Assembly (NCBI GenBank): GCA_003427395.1
Contig: BFEA01000291.1
Span: 1,356,224 to 1,385,678, forward strand
From: Chara braunii
Taxonomy: Eukaryota; Streptophyta; Charophyceae; Charales; Characeae
Reading direction: 5' to 3'
Length of the DNA stretch: 29,455 bases
Of the stretch, positions 1 to 8,955 are shown one piece after another. Made by a program: the position numbers and the translations under genes. The notes under the pieces were generated by a model. That model was not told the origin of the DNA. It was given only the letters and a program-made list of their open reading frames with translations, and searched no databases. The number at the start of each line of letters is the position of its first letter. Position 1 is the stretch's first letter.

Positions 1-60
1 CCCCTTTTTTCCTTTTCCTTTTTTCTTTCCCCTTTTTTGCGCTCTGATTCACAATGTGAC

Positions 61-90
61 AATATATATATCACACACACACACATACAC
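61..90. repeat. Short AT/AC simple repeat
   Basis: A short run of alternating AT passes directly into alternating AC. It is seen directly, with no other content. The first 55 bases are T/C-rich low-complexity sequence. Confidence 0.8.
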
Positions 91-389
91 AAAGCAGGCC
101 TGGGGCCGTTTGCAATGCATCTGGCCAAATTTCTGCATTGAGTATAGTGTAAAACTAGTGTCAGATTCATTTGAAAATGCCCTCTCCCCCCTCTCTCAAT
201 TTCTCCATATAAATATCACTATATATATAGTTATATGTATGTATATATGTATGCGCTTTTCACGCCGGTAGGGAAAGGAGAGAGAGAGAGACACCAGCAG
301 CCTTTGTCGTTTGGTCTAGCCAGATTTCTACATTGGATTTAAGAGGCTAATAAGAGCAGAATCATGGTGACTTTAGTTCAGAAATGATC

Positions 390-390
<1 letters not shown>

Positions 391-484
<94 letters not shown>
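391..484. repeat. Compound microsatellite (TC)27(AC)20
   Basis: An uninterrupted (TC)n tract at 391-444 passes directly into an uninterrupted (AC)n tract at 445-484. The same TC-then-AC order recurs at 21544-21680. Open frames across it read only Arg-Glu or Cys-Val dipeptides and are artefacts. Confidence 0.97.
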
Positions 485-487
<3 letters not shown>

Positions 488-529
488 TGGATGTGTTTCC
501 GAGGTCGGTGGGGGGAGAGAGAGCATGTT

Positions 530-570
530 TGAATAAGAGTGAGGCTTTGCGCATGTTTCACTCTTATTCA
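530..570. repeat. Perfect 13-bp inverted repeat (hairpin)
   Basis: TGAATAAGAGTGA at 530-542 is exactly complementary to TCACTCTTATTCA at 558-570, with a 15-nt loop. It sits just beyond the (TC)(AC) microsatellite. A hairpin is also found beside the other compound microsatellite (21490-21531). Confidence 0.9.
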
Positions 571-1484
571 CGTGTCCAAGAATTGTTATATGGAAAAGCA
601 GGTACATGAGCACTGAGAGTTCGCACGCGTGGGATAGATCAATAAAAAACGTAAAATTATGGTAAAAAACATGCAAACATTTTTAAAGTTTTGTTTTTTT
701 TTAACTTTTTTAAATTATAAATATGATATAAAAGAAGGCTAATTACATTGTCGTTTATTCAAGGAACGATTTTGAGCATCTTAGAATAAGGACTCGTAAA
801 AAAAAACTATTCACTATATAAGAGACGAGGATAGTACCACATAACAAAAAGAGATGCATTTTTCATTACACTATTCGTTGAGCTTTCATACTGATAAGGA
901 TTGAAATCGAAAACTTTGCCATTAAAAAAATCAATCAGGTTACAAATTCTTTACCAAGAATGACCAATAGATGTAGTAACATTCCATTGGCACAAAGACA
1001 GACACAAAGTCCAAATTCATAAATACTTATAGTGATAAACCACTGAAACTTGTATACTTAAACTTATGAGAAGTTAAGACATAAATTCACGCAAAGAAGA
1101 GCTATGCATTCATGCCAACACAAAGCATCGATATGGAAGAACATGTTACCCCGCTCTCTTGTGTAAGGCATGGCCTAAAACCACCTTATTTCACATTTGT
1201 TCACTTGAGTGTCAAAAAATCATCAGCACATATTTGTTGAACCTTCCCATGATTATCACCCTTCGAATCTAATCATTGAGTTCACTTGAATACAGCCTAC
1301 AATGATAATTTGCAAAGAAGTGGTCACTCCAATAAATCACAATCAAAGCGCAGAAACTTCCACTCTTGCTCAATATGACTATCTGTGTGAGAATGAATAG
1401 CAAATATGTTTGCCGAATTTATAATTACACGAACGAGAAACATTGTGTGCATACATGAGAGGAGACAGAAGCCTTACGTTCGAG
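571..1484. other. AT-rich intergenic DNA
   Basis: No gene, RNA gene or clear repeat is visible. A short motif near 975-1000 resembles part of the tRNA-like remnant at 1485-1562 (shared GATGTAGT), so it may be a decayed relative. Otherwise I see nothing. Confidence 0.6.
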
Positions 1485-1562
1485 TGTTGTGATAGTCGAA
1501 CCACTGTATGATAGATGTAGTTACACTTCCCATAATGATTTTACAACTAGGCTACCATCCGG
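1485..1562 (-). repeat. tRNA-like (SINE head) remnant
   Basis: Read on the minus strand, an A-box-like stretch GGTAGCCTAGTTGTAAAA (1540-1557) is followed at tRNA-like spacing by a B-box-like GTGGTTCGACTATCAC (1489-1504). Pol III type 2 promoters need an A box and a B box close to GGTTCGANTCC, and this is a near match. I cannot fold a full cloverleaf with paired acceptor arms, so I call it a tRNA-derived retroposon remnant rather than a tRNA gene. It directly abuts the inverted GC-rich pair at 1546-1829. Confidence 0.5.
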
Positions 1563-1750
1563 GCCGCCCGGGTCCGCGATGGCCATCCCGTGCAAGGACC
1601 AGGGAAAGTCCCAGCAAAACTAAAAAAAACGAAACAAATTTCAAAAAATCCGAAAAAAAACCTATGTTATGCAGAAAACTAAATTGAACAACGTTTGCCT
1701 AAGGGTCACATCGAAATTCTTCACCAAATTTAATGTACAAAATAAAATTT

Positions 1751-1786
<36 letters not shown>

Positions 1787-1829
1787 GCCCGGCTGGGCAA
1801 GTAACCCCAGGCCACTCTGGTAGCCTAGT
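1546..1829. mobile_element. Inverted-repeat element with GC-rich ends and T33 run
   Basis: ACTAGGCTACCA at 1546-1557 is exactly inverted as TGGTAGCCTAGT at 1818-1829. Each end continues inward into a GC-rich segment with CCCGGG-type words (about 1558-1614 and 1786-1817). The right segment adjoins a run of 33 T (1753-1785). The left one runs into an A-rich stretch. The interior (AAAATCCGAAAA... TATGTTATGCA near 1646-1672) resembles the sequence after the A-run at 19540 (AAAATCTGAAAAA... TGTGTTATGCA), so the two loci are probably copies of one family. No convincing target-site duplication was found. Confidence 0.5.
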
Positions 1830-1862
1830 TTTACAACCATTTCCGTATGGTCAATCAAGTTG
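1818..1862 (+). repeat. Possible divergent tRNA-like remnant
   Basis: The plus strand reads TGGTAGCCTAGTTTTACAAC, almost the same A-box-like word as the minus-strand remnant at 1540-1557. It is followed by GGTCAATCAAG, a weak B-box match. The two remnants point away from each other across the inverted element. This may simply be the outer part of that element's inverted repeats. Confidence 0.25.
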
Positions 1863-3162
1863 AAGAGACTAAAGGAATAAAAAGGAAGATTTAAAAAAAT
1901 AAAGAATAATAGTTTGTAAAAAAACAAAGAAGCAAGGGGGGACACTTATAACTGCGAAAAATGAAAAATGGCAAAGAATCACATACACTCAAAGATGTGC
2001 ATAACCAAAAAATGACAATCCCTTACAGGCAAGATAAAAAAAAAAAAAAAAAACAAGAAAGCGAGAGTCAAAGAAATTGATGAAAGTATGTGAGGTGAAG
2101 TGCGGAGAATACGACAAGGTTTGTCTTTATTCCGATAACTTAACATCTATATGTGATTTATCACATAATTCAAAAATTCAACGTACGCTCACTGAGGCAT
2201 GATAAAACAAAATGCAACAAAATTATTAAAAAATAAATAAATAAATATAATAATCCTTTTATTTTGTGTATGAAGGATGAGATATGAATTTGCATTAGTT
2301 TTTAAACATTTAAAAAAAAAAACAAATATCGAAGACAACTTAACCCTAGAGAGACAAAAGGGATACAAAGAATGTGTGTCCTAAGATAGCGTATGTCATA
2401 TATTTGATAGGCATAAAGGTTCTAAATTGTTTGAGCTTCATATCGCACTTACATACAGTCATTCATTGAATAAATTAAAAAGAAAATAAATCTTTTTATT
2501 GAAAAATCTTTGAATGACTTCATTATTCTGTTGTTATTTTTGTATCTATCAGATTTCCTTTGTCGACGTACCATACCTCAACATATTATAGAATATAAAA
2601 ATGAATTACAAAATTATTATATGTCATAAAAGACAATAGTGAGTGTAGAAACGGGATCAATAAATTATAGGCGTATGCAATCATAACTTTTTTACATTTT
2701 TTTCCAACGATCTTCAATTTTACCCTATTTAGAAAGTGCTCCTTAATTTTTTGTTTTTTATTCGTGTTCTTACTCTTGCGAGTAATATTTTTCTCGAATA
2801 GCTCCACCAACTAAAGTTTTATGACTTGAGTATTTATGTTTGATATGAAATAAAGATATTTCTTCTGCTAGACTTAGAGAATCGTTTTTTAACTTCTCAA
2901 AGTATAGTAAATTTTTCTACGTATATATCGTCAAATAGAACTCACAACAAATTTCTCCTCGATTCTTTTTGAAATTTTGCCTCATCGTTATGTGTTTGTA
3001 TCCTTTCTTAGTTTTGTCTATAAAAATATTATTTTCAATTATATGTTATTATATGGATTTTTATTACTATTTAAATAATTTGTGGTTTATTTGCAAATAA
3101 ACATCGAAAAATAACACATAATTTTTGTTTGTATATTCATATCTCTTTCATTTAGCAATACT
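1863..3162. other. AT-rich intergenic DNA
   Basis: This stretch of about 1.3 kb is very AT-rich, with short A runs (for example near 2037-2053) and (AAAT)n around 2230. No gene or structured repeat is recognisable. Confidence 0.6.
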
Positions 3163-3289
3163 CTTAAGGGCAGGGTTACGTGACCGAACGTTCGGAGGGC
3201 CCCGGGCTGGCCCCCGAACGTTCGGGCGTTCGGGGTTCCGTTCGGGGGCCGAACACCTCCAGGTTCGGTCCCCACCAAAACAATTTTCA

Positions 3290-3690
3290 GGGCCTAAAAA
3301 TAAGTTTTTTTTCTGAATCTTTTTTTGTGAGTTCTCTATGATATAACCTACACGCCTATAAATTGTGAAGCCATTCTGCTAAGCCAAAAAAAATATTAAA
3401 AATCGTCAGAGATGGGGGTGTCAGAACGTGCTCGCCCACTCACTATTTTGTTTTTTTTTTCACTTTTAACTTTTTGTTTTTACTTTATTTGGGGGCCTAA
3501 AAATTATTATTATTTTTTGAAAAACTTTTAATGAGTTATTGATTATGTAAATTACATATCTGTAAACTTTTAATGCCAAAACATAATTAAAAATCGGCAA
3601 AGATGGCGGTGTCGAAAAAGTGCTAGCACACTCACTCATTTTAATTCTCTTTTTATTTTTTTCTTATTTTTATCATAGTGTTTATTTTCT
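3290..3690. repeat. Internal tandem duplication, about 190-200 bp, two copies
   Basis: GGGCCTAAAAAT-type sequence at about 3290 and 3493 starts two related segments. They also share AAAAATCGNCANAGATG (near 3398 and 3589), a GGTGTC block and CACTCACT before a T-rich tail. A fragment near 3735-3748 (GTGCTAAGGCAAATATT) resembles the CTGCTAAGCCAAA part and may be a third, truncated copy ending at the T run. It lies inside the hAT-like element. Confidence 0.7.
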
Positions 3691-3745
3691 GTATTTAATT
3701 TTTAATTCAAATTTGGTAAAGAATTAGGATTTAGTGCTAAGGCAA

Positions 3746-3748
<3 letters not shown>

Positions 3749-3829
<81 letters not shown>
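3749..3829. repeat. 81-base T homopolymer
   Basis: An unbroken T run of 81 bases lies just inside the right subterminal GC-rich cluster of the hAT-like element. The exact length may be an assembly estimate. Lysine or phenylalanine open frames across it are artefacts. Confidence 0.95.
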
Positions 3830-3832
<3 letters not shown>

Positions 3833-4011
3833 CTGCGTTCAGCCCGAACGGTCGAACGCCTTCCGAAGGGGTCCCGAATGTTCGAGCGTTCGGGTTCGGG
3901 CGTTCGGCCCGTCTTGAATGCCGGCAACCCTGCTTAAGGGGGGAGGGGGGAATATAAACTTTACTCACATCAAACTTATGTGTGTATATATATTGGATGT
4001 GCGAGTGGACA

Positions 4012-4485
4012 TTGTCGAGCGCATCGGCTCCTGCCTTTTTCGCAAAGGTGAGAGCCCTCCCGGTAATGTCACGCAAGAGTAAAACAAAACAAAATCAAGG
4101 AGACAACTCGGGAACGACAATTAACAACCCCACGAACCACCGAAACGGTGGCTGTAGCGTCGTCCCTTCGCCGCTCTAGGCGAGTGCTGCAGTTGTACAT
4201 CCCACAGTCCTCTACGACTGGATAGTTTCCCGCGGGGTATAAGTTTTCCTTCCCTAAGGTGTTTTCACCACCCTTAGGAGTGTATCCCTACTGAGCTACC
4301 GATCCACATGCGAAAGCTTTAAAAAAAATGCAATAGCGGAGGTAGGTCAGTCTATGGCGTTTGCTCGTTCGCCGTAGTATAGATACGCTTGGTTAACACC
4401 AAGTAGACCTGAGCGTCGTTCGTCCCTTATGACGCTGATCTCCTAAGTACGAAGCGGACACCGGTCGACTAGGACGGTCTCAACC
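4012..4485. repeat. Dispersed repeat family, copy 1 (AT-drifted)
   Basis: This segment aligns along its length with 6343-6775. Shared anchors are TTGTCGAGCGCATCGG at the left, GAGCTACCGATCCACA / GAGCTACCAGTCCACA in the middle, and GGTCGACTAGGACG at the right. The minus strand of the middle reads TAGCTCAGTAGGGATACA, an A-box-like word (4281-4298). Many differences from copy 2 are C or G there and T or A here, as expected for old methylated repeat DNA losing CpG. Function unknown. Confidence 0.75.
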
Positions 4486-6342
4486 AAGCGTAAAACCCAT
4501 AAATTAATCGTAGTCCCTTAGACACATAGTCAAACGGAAGTTATAACAACTACTTATATTTACTTCATAAGAAATCGACCGTAGTCGAGAGGAAGGTATA
4601 TCTAATGTGAAATGATAACTAAAATAATTTCAATCATCATATGGTACATTCAACAACACAAGATTAAAACAAAATCCGACCACCTCAGGTCGAACTTGAT
4701 AAACATAAAAACAAATCGTACAGGCGTCAACGAGAAGTTGGTTTCCGATAATAACATCGATACAGGCGACAAGGTAGTCAGACAACCTTAGTTCTGACTT
4801 CATGAGACGCATCGCCGAAGTTATTCATTCCAACCTATCATCGAACTAAGAGTAGACACGCTCACACCCGTCTCCATACATTTATGATTTTCTTGGATGG
4901 TAGAGTGCTTTATAAATAATTCTTGATCAGATGCTTTGCTTGAAGTGTTGCATGTCTCTCGCTCTAGGAAATGGTCTAGTTTACTCCTCTTCGCCCGAGC
5001 TCAAAGTTGGGATCTAAGAAGTTGCGCCGTCTCCACCGAATCGACAAAGTACCCACCCGTAGATCGGTCCACTCTAGATCAATAACAGGGTCGGCTCCTA
5101 AAGTAATGAACCTCTGCCCAAATGTTTCCCGAAGAGAAAAAATGTGTTCACCGCAAGTAGTTTTTCATTATTCTCATTTCTCCTAAGTTCAGGGTAACTC
5201 AAATAAAAAGAGTCAGAGGAGATAGAAAATGAGAATCATTTGGACAGGTACAAATAAATAAGGTCATTTGGGATATAACGGGTTAACCTTAAGAAAACAT
5301 TAAGAGTGACTATCTTTATCTTCATTATATTCACAATTTTTTATCACGATACCCATTGAAATTATTCATTTCAAAAATACAATCGTTTTTAACATGTAGG
5401 CATACAAAAGGTAGAAAGTGGACAATTATTTTCTTCATCTCAAATAGGCATAATTAATCTTCTTTGCAAACATTATTCTACCTACCTACACTTAAAGCAA
5501 AACAACAAGTTCAAAAGAAAAACAATACAATTTCATACTGAAGTCACATCTTTCCGTTCACATGCATGATTCGCACAACTTTCCTTTACCTTCTTTTTTT
5601 TAACATTAAAAACAAACAGGGTTAAACAAAATGTAGGTTCACACAGATGTCTAGGGAAATCTGAGTCATTCAAACTAACCTTGAGTGAAGTTTGGTCCGA
5701 CTCACTCAAGAAAGTCAAATAATATATCAATCAAAATAAAATGACCGTCGTAGAAAAATATGTGGCTCACAACTCCACAAATTGTGGTTTTTCTTCTGAA
5801 TGACGATCTGCGTTCTTTCTCAACTGCTCAATCAAGCAGAAATAAGTCCACAAAAACTTAAGCAGGATAGCCCTTTAGGAGTGTGTTCCCAACAATAAGT
5901 TTCATGTGTTCTCAACGTCCCAAACTATCCCAATGTAGTCCCAACTGCATCACAACTTGATATGATATTCCCTAATCAACCGCAGGTTCGAGTTTTGTCG
6001 CCTCAAATCACCATGTCTACTCACAATAGCCATTATGTACCAACTTGCTGGTCCCGATCATAAAAATCAGTCTTACCTAGTCCCGTTAGTTTGTCGCATG
6101 ACCACCGCTTGATTGGTCACCCAACCGGATAGGCCTTCGCATCGGTCTGTCGGTCCTTTGGCTCGAACTCAAACCCCAAGACCCAGAGAAAAAAATAAAA
6201 ATTATATTGTTCCCACGCCTCGGCCCCTTACCCAGCGCGACCGTTCTTTTTAACCTTCTTAGGCCCTGAATCGCGCGGATTAGCAGCCCCGCGTCATTAT
6301 TTTAGATATGATAGATTTAGCTTCAACATTCTCACCTCTACG
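4486..6342. other. Unassigned DNA between two copies of a dispersed repeat
   Basis: No reading frame or RNA gene is recognisable. The sequence is moderately AT-rich up to about 5.9 kb and becomes GC-richer towards the second repeat copy. At 6105-6172 a plus-strand ACCGCTTGATTGGTC followed by GGCTCGAACTC has A-box/B-box-like order and spacing, a weak tRNA-like remnant. If the flanking copies were LTRs this would be the interior of a small element, but I see no primer-binding site, polypurine tract or target-site duplication. Confidence 0.45.
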
Positions 6343-6775
6343 TTGTCGAGCGCATCGGTCCGACACCGCACCAGGGCAGCGCGGGACCCTCCCGGCCGCG
6401 TCACGCAGGAGTTGGATCTTATCCTTCGTCGTGAATATACATGGAGCTTCAACAAATCCGCTCCGGCCGAGTGCGCCAGCCTTACCTCCCGCGAGCCCCT
6501 ACGACAGGATAGGGCCTACGCGAGGCACGACTTACCTCCACCTTATGGGAGCTGTCACCTCCCTTCGGTGGGTGTATCCCCGCCGAGCTACCAGTCCACA
6601 GTACGAAAGCTAATCAGTTGCAGTCGCAGAGGTGAACCAGCCGAGGGCGTTTCTCGTTCGCTGTAGCATAGGGGGTACGCGCGGTAATACTCCTATCGGT
6701 CCCGCACGCGAGCCGGCATCTTGGGGGGCTGAGGTCCCAAGTGCGACTCGTCGTCGGTCGACTAGGACGCATCCC
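6343..6775. repeat. Dispersed repeat family, copy 2 (GC-rich)
   Basis: It aligns with 4012-4485 over its whole length in the same orientation. It retains many CpG sites (for example CCCGGCCGCGTCACGCAGG), so it looks younger or less deaminated. The minus strand carries TAGCTCGGCGGGGATACA (6573-6590), matching the A-box-like word of copy 1. A third related fragment is on the minus strand at 23537-23554 (TAGCTCAGTTGATACACC). Open frames here on both strands overlap and resemble nothing I know, so I treat them as non-coding. Confidence 0.75.
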
Positions 6776-7380
6776 ACACACCATGCGCACACCACTTTAC
6801 AAACGCAAAAATAAAACAAACACACACACATACGAAACGACACAACACAAACAACGCGACAACGCTCCTAGCCCCTCGGTAACCATCCCATAACTCTCCG
6901 ACGCGGGAATCGGATAGGCGTCGCGCGCGAGACTTAGTATAAAACCGCGCGGACGCGGGGCTAACTCATATCGACTCGCAATGCAAACGTACGCAAGCAG
7001 TCGCAATGATGGCGTACTATATAGTACCCATTCTCATGCGGTCCTCGTTAATCTTGAGGATCGCATCGACACTCAAGTGTCGACTGACACGCGCCTTGAG
7101 GGTTAATCTCTCGACGCTGGACAACCGCCATGCGCGGTTGAAGATCACACACCCTCTTCTGCACCTTATGTAGAGCGGGTGGTACACAGGTCCATACCTG
7201 TGGTGACAGTCGTTTTTTGCGGCCCTGGGGATGAGTCCTACTCCAGGCCTGGGCAAAAGTCAAGGGGTTTGACTTTGACGGCTGCAACGGACTACAACGT
7301 CCAACCATAAAAATCTCTAACAAGCAAAGGGTAAAAAGGGATCTCCCTTTTCTCTCAAAGACGTAGTCTGGTTAACCCTT
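6776..7380. other. GC-rich hairpin-dense segment
   Basis: No gene is recognised. Inverted repeats are frequent. They include the palindrome GTACTATATAGTAC (7014-7027), TCGACACT ca AGTGTCGA (7066-7083), CAACCGC/GCGGTTG (7122-7140), CACAGGT/ACCTGTG (7185-7202), AAAGTCAA/TTGACTTT (7256-7276) and AAAAGGGA/TCCCTTTT (7334-7351). Single 7-bp stems are expected by chance, but this density is high. It lies just upstream of an LTR-like promoter signal and may be part of the same retroelement. Confidence 0.5.
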
Positions 7381-7421
7381 ACGCACAATTACAGTAGAGC
7401 TCTCAAATACTCAGGGTACCA

Positions 7422-7697
7422 TATATAAGGGTTGATTATATAGGACGATCACTTCTCACAGTCACAGTGGGGCTCCTCTCAGCCATATATGTATGTAATC
7501 GCAGGCAATCACATCCAGATTCCGAACCACAGTCGCACTTGCAATCACATCAAAGATTCATTCAGAAGTCCACGCACTACACGGGGTCAACTTCAACCAT
7601 TCTTTGCACTCATACCTCTCGCTTTAGCCATACAAGCCTCACTCGTGCAACTCTTAAATAAATACTCAGTACTTTTGTTGGATGGTCATTCAATAAA
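7422..7697 (+). promoter_or_regulatory. LTR-like TATA box and poly(A)-signal pair
   Basis: TATATAAG at 7422-7429 is followed 235 and 270 bases later by two AATAAA signals (7657-7662 and 7692-7697). A TATA box with downstream poly(A) signals in a few hundred bases is the usual order in an LTR (U3-R-U5). No second LTR copy, primer-binding site or target-site duplication was identified, so this is only a candidate. The hairpin string and tandem arrays that follow would then be leader or non-coding interior. Confidence 0.3.
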
Positions 7698-7733
7698 GTC
7701 CGGGTAAAAACACAACAAAAAAATTCAAGTCAC

Positions 7734-7908
7734 AAGGCTAAAGCCTTTAGGTTGAGTGGTAGGAGTGAATTGCAGTTGAATCGTAAACCGACGAGTCGGC
7801 TACCGACATGTTATCAGTGATAACAGAATGTGATCCTTGTAGGATCAAGCTGAATCTAGTCCTGCACTTGAATCAAACGATCAAGAGGACCTGTAACACA
7901 TGACAGGT
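7734..7908 (+). other. String of six consecutive hairpins
   Basis: Six back-to-back inverted repeats are visible: AAGGCT/AGCCTT (7734-7747), CCGAC/GTCGG (7788-7799), TTATCA g TGATAA (7811-7823), TGATCCT tgt AGGATCA (7831-7847), a nested GTCCT..CTTGA/TCAAG AGGAC (7859-7890) and ACCTGT/ACAGGT (7889-7908, overlapping the previous one by two bases). The loops are short. As RNA this would be strongly folded. It follows the LTR-like signals directly, where retroelement leaders often carry packaging structures. That link is inference. Confidence 0.5.
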
Positions 7909-7995
7909 CAATGCCCCAGACTAAAATCATAAGTGCATGGAAAATACAACTCCATAACACATTCTCACTCAAAATCTCCCTATAAGCTAGGTCTC

Positions 7996-8033
7996 GGTCT
8001 ACCTCTAAGTCAGTGCCTAAGCAAAGGTAGACC
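7996..8033 (+). other. 9-bp perfect hairpin
   Basis: GGTCTACCT (7996-8004) pairs exactly with AGGTAGACC (8025-8033) around a 20-nt loop. It is the last large stem before the tandem array that starts near 8.09 kb. Confidence 0.6.
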
Positions 8034-8084
8034 AACTGCAGAATCTTTCCTATTCAGGGTGGATCGCCAGAATCGTCACCTGTC

Positions 8085-8735
8085 AAAATATATTCTATCT
8101 CCTCTAAATTAAAAAAAATTCGGCAGCGCTTCCCTTAGGAAAAGTGTCTTTCCTGAATTTATACAAGTCCAGATATGAGAGCAGAAATAATCTCTAACTC
8201 TTGGAGAGTCAAAATTATGTCTACCTCCCTGAATTAGTAAAAATTTGGACAGCACTCCCTTTAGAAAGCGAGACTTCCCAGATTATACTAAGTCAGATAT
8301 GATCTCAGAAAACAACTTGAGTTCAACTTTAGAGAAGATTTAACTAACTTCTTAGTTTTGCATAAATTTCGGCAACACTCCCTCTATAAAAGTGTTATTC
8401 CAAAATTTATACAAGACTAAGTCTAGAATTTGAAAGTAACTTTGACTTTTCAAAGTCGAATTTTGTTCAACTCCCTGAACTAGCAAAAATTTGGGCAGCA
8501 CTCCCTTTAGAAAAAGAGACTTCGCAGATTTTAACTAAGTCAGATATAAGAAAAGACAAATTGAACTTTGACAAGTCAAAAATTGACTAACTCCTTGGAT
8601 TTGTAGAAATTTCGGCAGCGCTTCCCGTAGAGAAAGTAGCTTACCAAGATTTATACAAGGCCAAGTACAAAAAATGATCCCATAAAATGCAAAAATTGAT
8701 CTAAGTAAAAAAAAAAACTTAGCTCAGAAAGTGCA
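8085..8735 (+). repeat. Tandem array, five ~123-bp units alternating between two types
   Basis: The landmark TTcGGCAGC/TTgGGCAGC begins units at 8119, 8245, 8368, 8491 and 8611 (periods 126, 123, 123, 120). Units 1, 3 and 5 share TTTATACAAG downstream. Units 2 and 4 share CACTCCCTTTAGAAA and ACTAAGTCAGATAT, so the array is a higher-order A-B-A-B-A repeat. About 70-80 bases into each of the first four units is a short hairpin of different sequence (see findings). From memory, CGGCAGC-CTCCC repeats of this kind occur in the 3' non-coding parts of plant Ty3/gypsy elements of the Tat/Ogre type. I could not check that. Confidence 0.85.
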
Positions 8736-8955
8736 GGAATTGAAACTAACTCCTATAGCTCTAGCACATGGCGAGCGACTAAAGCAACTACCTATCAAAC
8801 TGAAACTCAGACCAAGTAGTAACCTCACTCAGCCACATGCAGGCCAAACCACAAAGGTAAGTACTCTCACCATCCCAACGTATACCTGAACAAAAAATAG
8901 TTCATGATCTTTCAATTATTTAATCCTTTATACCCAACTTACGTAAGGCGTAAAG

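Larger units (their letters stand above)
3163..3940. mobile_element. hAT-like non-autonomous TIR transposon with 8-bp TSD
   Basis: The octamer CTTAAGGG occurs exactly at 3163-3170 and 3933-3940. Between the copies the element begins CAGGGTTACG and ends, on the other strand, CAGGGTTGCC. Established knowledge: an 8-bp target-site duplication with CAGGG-type termini is the signature of the hAT superfamily. The element (3171-3932, 762 bp) has no transposase reading frame, so it is non-autonomous. Just inside both ends are GC-rich clusters of the palindromic word CGAACGTTCGG and variants (about 3184-3270 and 3841-3910). Subterminal repeats are where hAT transposases normally bind. The interior is AT-rich and contains an internal duplication and an 81-base T run. 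Confidence 0.75.

Noticed and set aside
3724-3937. Poly-Lys / poly-Phe open frames
   Set aside because: Translations of an 81-base T homopolymer. No protein signal.
4012-6775. LTR retrotransposon with the two 430-475-bp repeats as LTRs
   Set aside because: The copies are too diverged and too different in GC for paired LTRs, and I found no primer-binding site, polypurine tract or target duplication. Kept as two copies of a dispersed repeat.
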